Origin: Drosophila pseudoobscura | Lineage: Eukaryota > Arthropoda > Insecta > Diptera > Drosophilidae | Length of the DNA: 64,000 nt | Reading direction: 5' to 3' | Assembly (NCBI RefSeq): GCF_009870125.1 | Contig: NC_046681.1 | Span: 3,534,001-3,598,000 of the forward strand | In this document: positions 58,401 to 64,000 of the stretch, piece by piece | Layout: every line of letters begins with the position of its first letter | How positions within the stretch are numbered: position 1 is the first letter of the stretch | Program-made: the position numbers and the translations under genes | Notes under the pieces: model-generated | What the model saw: only the letters and a program-made list of their open reading frames with translations | The model's database searches: none | What the model was told of the DNA's origin: nothing

Positions 58401-61400
58401 ATGGAAGTGGGATGGGGATGGGGCCAGCACTTGGACGTTAGATAAATGCCTTTGAAGAGACATAGCTAGACCAAGGCTAGGCACTGCTGGGGCTTCTGCC
58501 AACGAAGGTGGATGGATAGTGGAAAACGGAACAAAACGGTAGACAAGGGTTGTTGCTTTTTAGCCCGGTCAATTGAGTGTGCCTAAAAAAAGAAATAAAA
58601 CATGGAGACCAGACCCAGACCCAGACCCAGACCCCTCCCGACATTATATCATCAGAATTGGCCTGACTCATAAATCGGGATAAAAGCCCGCTTTTGGGAT
58701 GGCTACTGGGCACTGGGAAGTGGAGGTACTTGCCCCAAACCAGTTTTAACGAGAACTTCCTTACGATCGTCCCCAGGCCAGGCGACATTTGTCGTGAAAG
58801 GAACACGCAACCAACTCATGATTCCCTCCATTTCCGATGATTCCCCCAGATATTATCATGCAAGACTCGCTTAGAATCGCTTAACTCGTAAATTCGTAAA
58901 AACGTGAATGCTAATTGCAATTGTATTTTCTGTTTTCTGTTTTATTTTGTTTTTAAGTTTTTGTGCCTGTCGAAATGAGTATTTCGCTGAGTATCTCTCT
59001 CTTTTTATTAGCATTCTCCTGCTCTCCTTGCTTTTATGGCAAGATACTTTTTGTTCAACTTAAATGGATGTATTTGGATGACAGCAAGCTTTGTCCGGAA
59101 TCGTTCTCTGGCTCAGGTGGAATGGGGAAAGGAAATCGAGACTGCGGCTATTGGGGGAAAAGTTCGATTCGTCGAGACTCCAGCGAATGATCATTATAGA
59201 TTCCGTTTGGCGGGCGGGCGTGTACTCGCTTCCGGAACCTGTTCTCGAAGACAACTTTCAGCTGGTGTCGGCCCGGGGGGATAGGATACGATATTCAATG
59301 CAATTGAAAACTATTGGATTGTATCGCAGCATTAATGACCACAATTCGGAGAAATTTATTGTTACTTTATTGTTTCTGATCTAAACTGGAACAAAATAAA
59401 CTCCAAGTCGATGGAATGTGTTTGGATAGCATTCGAGTTTCCATTTCCCATTGAATGAAAATAAATGGATCTACAGTATTTTGTTTGCCTTTCGTGTATG
59501 GATTGAGTTACTTTTCGCCAATTGCAGGCGCGTTCTCCGCTTCCCCTTCCCTTCCCTTCCCATCCCAACCCTTCCCTTTCCATAGCTTTCTGTGTATTTT
59601 CCTTTATTTTTATACTGTTTGCCCAGGTGTGCCATTTCTTGCTATTGTTTACCCACTCCTACGGTTATTTAGACACCACACCATCCATTGTTAGCAGAGC
59701 AGACACACAGGCTATACAAAATACAGGAGAAACGTCGCCAGGTGATCTTACTTGAAACATTTACATCAGAAAGCAGCAACAAACTTGATAAACAATCAAA
59801 AACAAAATCTGAGCCGAGCTGAGTTAAGTAAATAAATCAAATATACTGCGTACATCAGCCTCTGGTTGAGAAGAGATGAGTATCTTCATAGGTTTTCCAG
59901 CTGGCGTCCAGCAGTTCTCGCATGATTACGTATTATAAAAGGAAAGGTGTTAAATATGGCCCGAAATTTGCACCTGACTGCTAAGTTAACAAAGGATCGT
60001 GCATGGACCGGACTCGACACGGCCACGGCTCCCTCCAATTCCTATGTATGCGAGACACGGCGTATACGTGATTTGCATACGTCATGCGGGCCTTGATTTT
60101 TGCTTGATTTTGTGACTCGCACTCAAAATTTTTTGTTGACTGTCACAAGGGGAGGCAATCGGATACGGGAGTTAGGAACTTTCCTTTGATAAATGCATTC
60201 CACCTGACTTTTGTTCATTATCAATTAAATGTGGGACTTTGGCAATCAACAAAATGAACGCCAAAAGCTACAGGGCTTTTGACGCTTTGAGCTCGGTCAT
60301 TTATCATGTGACAAATGAGGCTTTGAAGCTTTGCCCTGTGTCTTCTGGTTAGATAAGACCCGCTGGCAGACCCGTGCCTTGGGGTCTGCACTTGGACATA
60401 TGTACAATGTACAATGTACATACACATGTATTCCTATGTACTTATAAGTCATTTGTTGGTTTGTCTTAGGCAACAAACCCTACAATATTCCCTTCCATCC
60501 ACTAACACACCCAAAACATACCGCACTCTTGCGGTTTATCTGGAGCGTGCGTCTGCAACGATCCTATCACATGACTACTCGCTCCAAAGGCGGTCTCCAG
60601 AGTGATTTTACTGGCACGTGACGTTGTTCTCCGAGTCAACATTTGCTCTCACTTTGCGCACGACCGACAGTAATTAAAAAATTCGTATGGTATGAGTACA
60701 TACTTTTATAAATTATAAACTGCAGCAAACAGGAGAACAGAACGGCAAATACATTTGTTGCCACAGCCGGTTGTTCAGATAACATTTCCACGCAAATATT
60801 ATGAGCATCAGATGAGCCGTCCCGGAGTTCCGACGGACTGCCGCGGCATTTGCATTCATAACATAAAATGTTAGATAAACCAAAAGTCTTAGCAAATAAC
60901 TATAAATATTAATTCAAAATTATCAATTTCCATGTCTATAGATGAAGCCATTGATTTTAGTTCCCATACTTTTTAAGTACATGTCCTAAAAGAATGCCTT
61001 TGTCGTAAATGGAGTCCTAATCGTTCGCATTCAAACCTCAATGCAATGATTTGTCTTTTGGGAAATTGAAATTTAATTACAACCATAATGACCCATAATT
61101 ACTATTCGGCGAAGAGTGACAATAACTCAAATGGGAATAAAATGAATTGAGTTGATTGATTGTTTCTTATTTATTAATACGACGCTGAGGGGACTTACTG
61201 TTTTGACCCATCAATTAGTGAACAAATATCTAATGACAGTTCAAATTTATTCATTGTATTCCCCAGGACCCGCGCACTGGGCCAAGGACTATCCACAGGC
61301 GTCCGGACATCGCCAGTCGCCCGTGGACATTACGCCCTCCAGCGCCAAGAAGGGAAGTGAGCTGAAAGCCTCCGCACTCAAGTGGAAGTATGTGCCAGAG

Positions 61401-62111
61401 CACACCAAGAGCCTGGTCAATCCCGGTAAGTGGACGATGAATGCCGGACAGCCATGGAGGAGCATAGGCTAATCGAATCAATCGTTTAAAGGCTACTGCT
61501 GGCGCGTAGATGTGAATGGGACCGAATCGCAGCTGACTGGCGGTCCTCTGGGCGATCAGATCTTCAAGCTGGAGCAGTTCCACTGCCACTGGGGATGCAC
61601 AGACTCCAAGGGCTCCGAGCACACCGTCGATGGAGTGTCCTACGCCGGTGAGCTGCACCTGGTCCACTGGAATACCACCAAGTACAAGTCCTTCGGCGAG
61701 GCAGCCGCTGCTCCCGATGGTTTGGCTGTGCTGGGCGTGTTCCTGCAGGCCGGCAAGCACCATGCCGAGTTGGACAAGGTCAGCAGCCTGCTGCAGTTCG
61801 TCCTGCACAAGGGTGACCGTGTAACCCTTCCCAATGGCTGCGATCCCGGCCAGCTTCTGCCTGATGTTCACACCTACTGGACGTACGAGGGCTCCCTGAC
61901 CACACCCCCCTGCTCGGAGTGTGTTATCTGGATCGTGTTCAAGACTCCCATTGAGGTGTCCGACGACCAGCTGAATGCCATGCGCAACCTCAACGCCTAC
62001 GACGTTAAGGAGGAGTGCCCCTGCAATGAGTTCAACGGCAAGGTCATCAACAACTTCCGTCCTCCCCTGCCGCTGGGCAAGCGCGAGCTGCGCGAGATTG
62101 GCGGCCATTGA
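55421..62111 (+). CDS. CAH1: Alpha-carbonic anhydrase, cytosolic CAH1 type
   Basis: Zinc enzyme that hydrates CO2 to bicarbonate. Exons 55421..55454, 61267..61425 and 61492..62111 give 270 aa, the usual length for cytosolic alpha-CAs. It starts [21 protein letters not shown] with no signal peptide. Zinc ligands H95 and H97 lie in QFHCHWG and H120 in ELHLVHWN. The substrate-pocket motif SLTTPPCSECVIW is intact, and the C terminus is NNFRPPLPLGKRELREIGGH. The first intron is 5.8 kb, far longer than any other CDS intron here. The gene is convergent with Adat1. Confidence 0.95.
55455..61266 (+). other. 5.8-kb first intron of CAH1
   Basis: No conserved coding frame on either strand. It contains an (ACCCAG)n-type hexamer array at 58606..58634 and several AT-rich stretches. 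A long first intron after a TATA promoter is the usual place for enhancers in flies; this is inference only. Confidence 0.6.
58606..58634. repeat. (CCAGAC)n hexamer array
   Basis: About four to five units of agaccc/ccagac in tandem, inside CAH1 intron 1. Confidence 0.85.
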
Positions 62112-63073
62112 GGTGGATTTATGGGGGAAATTGGTCAACACAGAGCAGTCTTTGGATAGTCAATGGATTTAAGTCGTTCGATTAGTTGTTCGCACCTCGC
62201 ACCACGCTGCGAGCGCGCACCGATTAGCGAATACAATAGGCCTATGCCGTGAGCAGGGCCAGCCCGAGCACATCCCACTGTTCACTTCTCGTCTTTAGTT
62301 CGTACTACTCCCAGCAAGCACACATACATACCTCCTATATGTGTCTATCTGTATCTGGTCACGCGTAGCTATATCTGTAACTTTATCTGTAATTTATCTG
62401 TATGTTCGTTTTTTGATTATTTGTTTGTTCAACGTTTGCAAAATGACAATTAGTATAATATTACATATTACATATAACATATTATGGTATTACAATCTAA
62501 ATATAACACAATTGAATGTTGCATATGAAAACAAAGTATATGTTTTTTAATTCAATCGTACGGCAATCATTCACAGCGTTTGGGGACACATGTTCCTCCA
62601 CTACATGGTATTCCGAACCCTTGACTGTACATATTCCATCATCTCAATCGATGTCACCAATTTTCTACCAATTTCTGATGAATTTAACGCCGTGGCTCGG
62701 ATTTACTCGGTGTGAAACAGGTGTAAGCGCAGCAGCAAAACACTTTCCTGTGTCGCTGCCGACCCCTGGTGTGAAGTGTCATTCCCAGTTAGGGTTTCCG
62801 GCAATTACGGTCTGTTTTAGTAGATATCTAAGCAAAGGTGTACAAAAAGAGGTGGCAATGGCAGCTGACTGGAGTCGGGATTCGACTTAGTCGCTATTAA
62901 CACCCTTCTTTACACAGTCGTATATGGATTTGCCATCAGCCATCCGCTAGTATGATACCATTCACCATTCGCTGTCAGAAGTAAATATAAGATGTCAATA
63001 AAAGGGCTCATAAGTTTGCCAAGCTACTGATCCTTACCGGATTTCACTTGGAAGGAGACGACCAATGCTTTAC
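62112..63073. other. Convergent interval between CAH1 and Adat1
   Basis: About 960 bp, largely AT-rich 3' UTR-like sequence. AATAAA lies on the + strand at 62997..63002. A cluster of ACATAT-type repeats lies near 62460 to 62490. No gene was seen. Confidence 0.45.
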
Positions 63074-64000
63074 TTATTCAGTTTTCGAATTAAAATTGAG
63101 CAACTCATTGGGCTTGCAGGTCCACTGCAGAAAGTATTCCCGTTTCAATTGGCACCACGCTTGCTGATAATCCTCACACAAATCCTTGCAGGTAGCATAA
63201 GAAATTTGCTCCAGATCGAAAAGGTTTTTTTGAAACTTTTCACGCAATTCTGCATGCGAATGTAGCATGTTTAAGAATTTTAGAAACAGTTTGAACTTGC
63301 TAACTGCTAAAGCAGCTTGGGCGGATCCAAGTTTTTTTTTTGTCACGCCTTGGCGCTTGCCATTTACAGAGATCTCATAGGGCCTGCAGGCAGATAGAAG
63401 TTAGACGGTTTTTAAAAGCGATTACCTAAAATAAAAACTTACCTGAGATCATTTGGCACCTGTGACCAAACCAATCCATTGGGGGAGGGCTGCCAGTCAC
63501 CGCGCTGTGCATACTCAAAGGAAAGACTACCGTCGATGCGGATTTGTGGCTGGTGGGGTTGGAATCGCGCGTGCTTAGAGTCCCGCCCTTGCCCTTGCCA
63601 GCGCTTGTAGATGGCCCGCTCCACGGACTCCTGACGCGCCTCAGTACAGCAAAAGTTGAGGGTGCTGAAATATATGGGCTTGGAGAGCAAAGAGTCGATC
63701 AGCGCCCCTTGGACGCCAAGCACGTTCCAGCGGGCTAGCTTATCACTACACGACATGGACAGAGTGCGCACGCCACGACCGGGCTTAGTGCGTAGGGCTC
63801 CCGGCGTCTGCTGCATGTCGTCTGTCATATCTTCAGACATCTGACCTCCTATCAGCTTGCCGCCAGTGTACACTATCTCAGAGTTCTCGTCCAGTCGCTG
63901 ACGCTTTGCCTTCTTCTCGACTACCCTGGCTACGGACTCTTCCACAATACAGGCGTCCCCACATGGCGTCTGAGTGCTGAAGAAATGATACTCCACGTGC
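63074..64000 (-). CDS. Adat1: tRNA-specific adenosine deaminase 1, 3' part (runs off the window)
   Basis: ADAT1 deaminates A37 of tRNA-Ala to inosine. Exons on the - strand: from beyond 64000 to 63443, then 63383..63074 ending at TAA. The visible part begins inside the deaminase domain. The zinc-ligand cysteines appear in STQTPCGDAC and in SMSCSDKLARWNVLGVQG, followed by PIYFSTLNFC. The last exon has the family's C-terminal motif YQQAWCQLKREYFLQW. The HAE motif and N terminus lie outside the window. The 59-bp intron joins NDL-R-PYEISVNG in frame. Confidence 0.9.

Noticed and set aside
1-64000. tRNA or rRNA genes, CRISPR arrays, prokaryotic operons
   Set aside because: No cloverleaf-like or rRNA-like sequence was noticed by eye, and a eukaryotic spliced genome makes the bacterial features irrelevant. 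A covariance-model scan would be needed to exclude small RNA genes fully.

Overview
The window is arthropod nuclear DNA, almost certainly from a Drosophila of the obscura group (pseudoobscura, miranda or subobscura relatives). Genes have short GT-AG introns of 50 to 140 bp. The proteins read as close fly orthologues (p38b, Sec71, CAH1, Top3alpha). Promoters carry fly core motifs (DRE, Ohler motifs 1 and 6). The dispersed repeat is the obscura-type DINE-1. The recognised genes are, to my knowledge, ones that sit on D. melanogaster arm 2L, which is Muller element B. The species call is inference from sequence style, not from a search.

Left part (1 to 20.5 kb): a 5'-truncated DINE-1, then Top3alpha (+) with nested mitochondrial and nuclear starts, convergent with the RhoGEF gene cyst (-). 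Next comes TM9SF (+), whose first coding exon is 6 nt, convergent with a seven-exon glucose-6-phosphate 1-epimerase gene (-) with long introns.

Middle part (20.9 to 31 kb): a rearranged patch. It holds a broken Aldh copy that kept its first exon and splice donor. An unrecognised gene (-) is divergent from a fast-evolving repeat-rich gene (+). A block of two convergent gene tails follows (HSPBAP1-like JmjC and ALiX, both broken). Then come p38b (+), a FRA10AC1-family gene (-), and a second DINE-1 in opposite orientation to the first.

Right part (31.5 to 64 kb): a 15-exon full-length ABCA transporter carries an antisense I-clade LINE in one intron and is followed by a 524-bp foldback. Then come a hAT-transposase-derived BED-finger gene and the Arf-GEF Sec71. 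Both of these have promoters using the same motif module. A 5-kb gene-poor stretch follows, then CAH1 with a 5.8-kb first intron, and the 3' part of Adat1 (-) at the edge.

Most genes are housekeeping: DNA topology, Golgi/endosome traffic, sugar-phosphate metabolism, stress MAPK, tRNA editing and pH balance. No operon-like logic is expected. The points of interest are rearrangement scars, an intron possibly born from a tandem repeat, a long hairpin, and a shared promoter module. All exon boundaries were placed by hand from splice consensus plus protein-family continuity; every multi-exon sum given is divisible by three.
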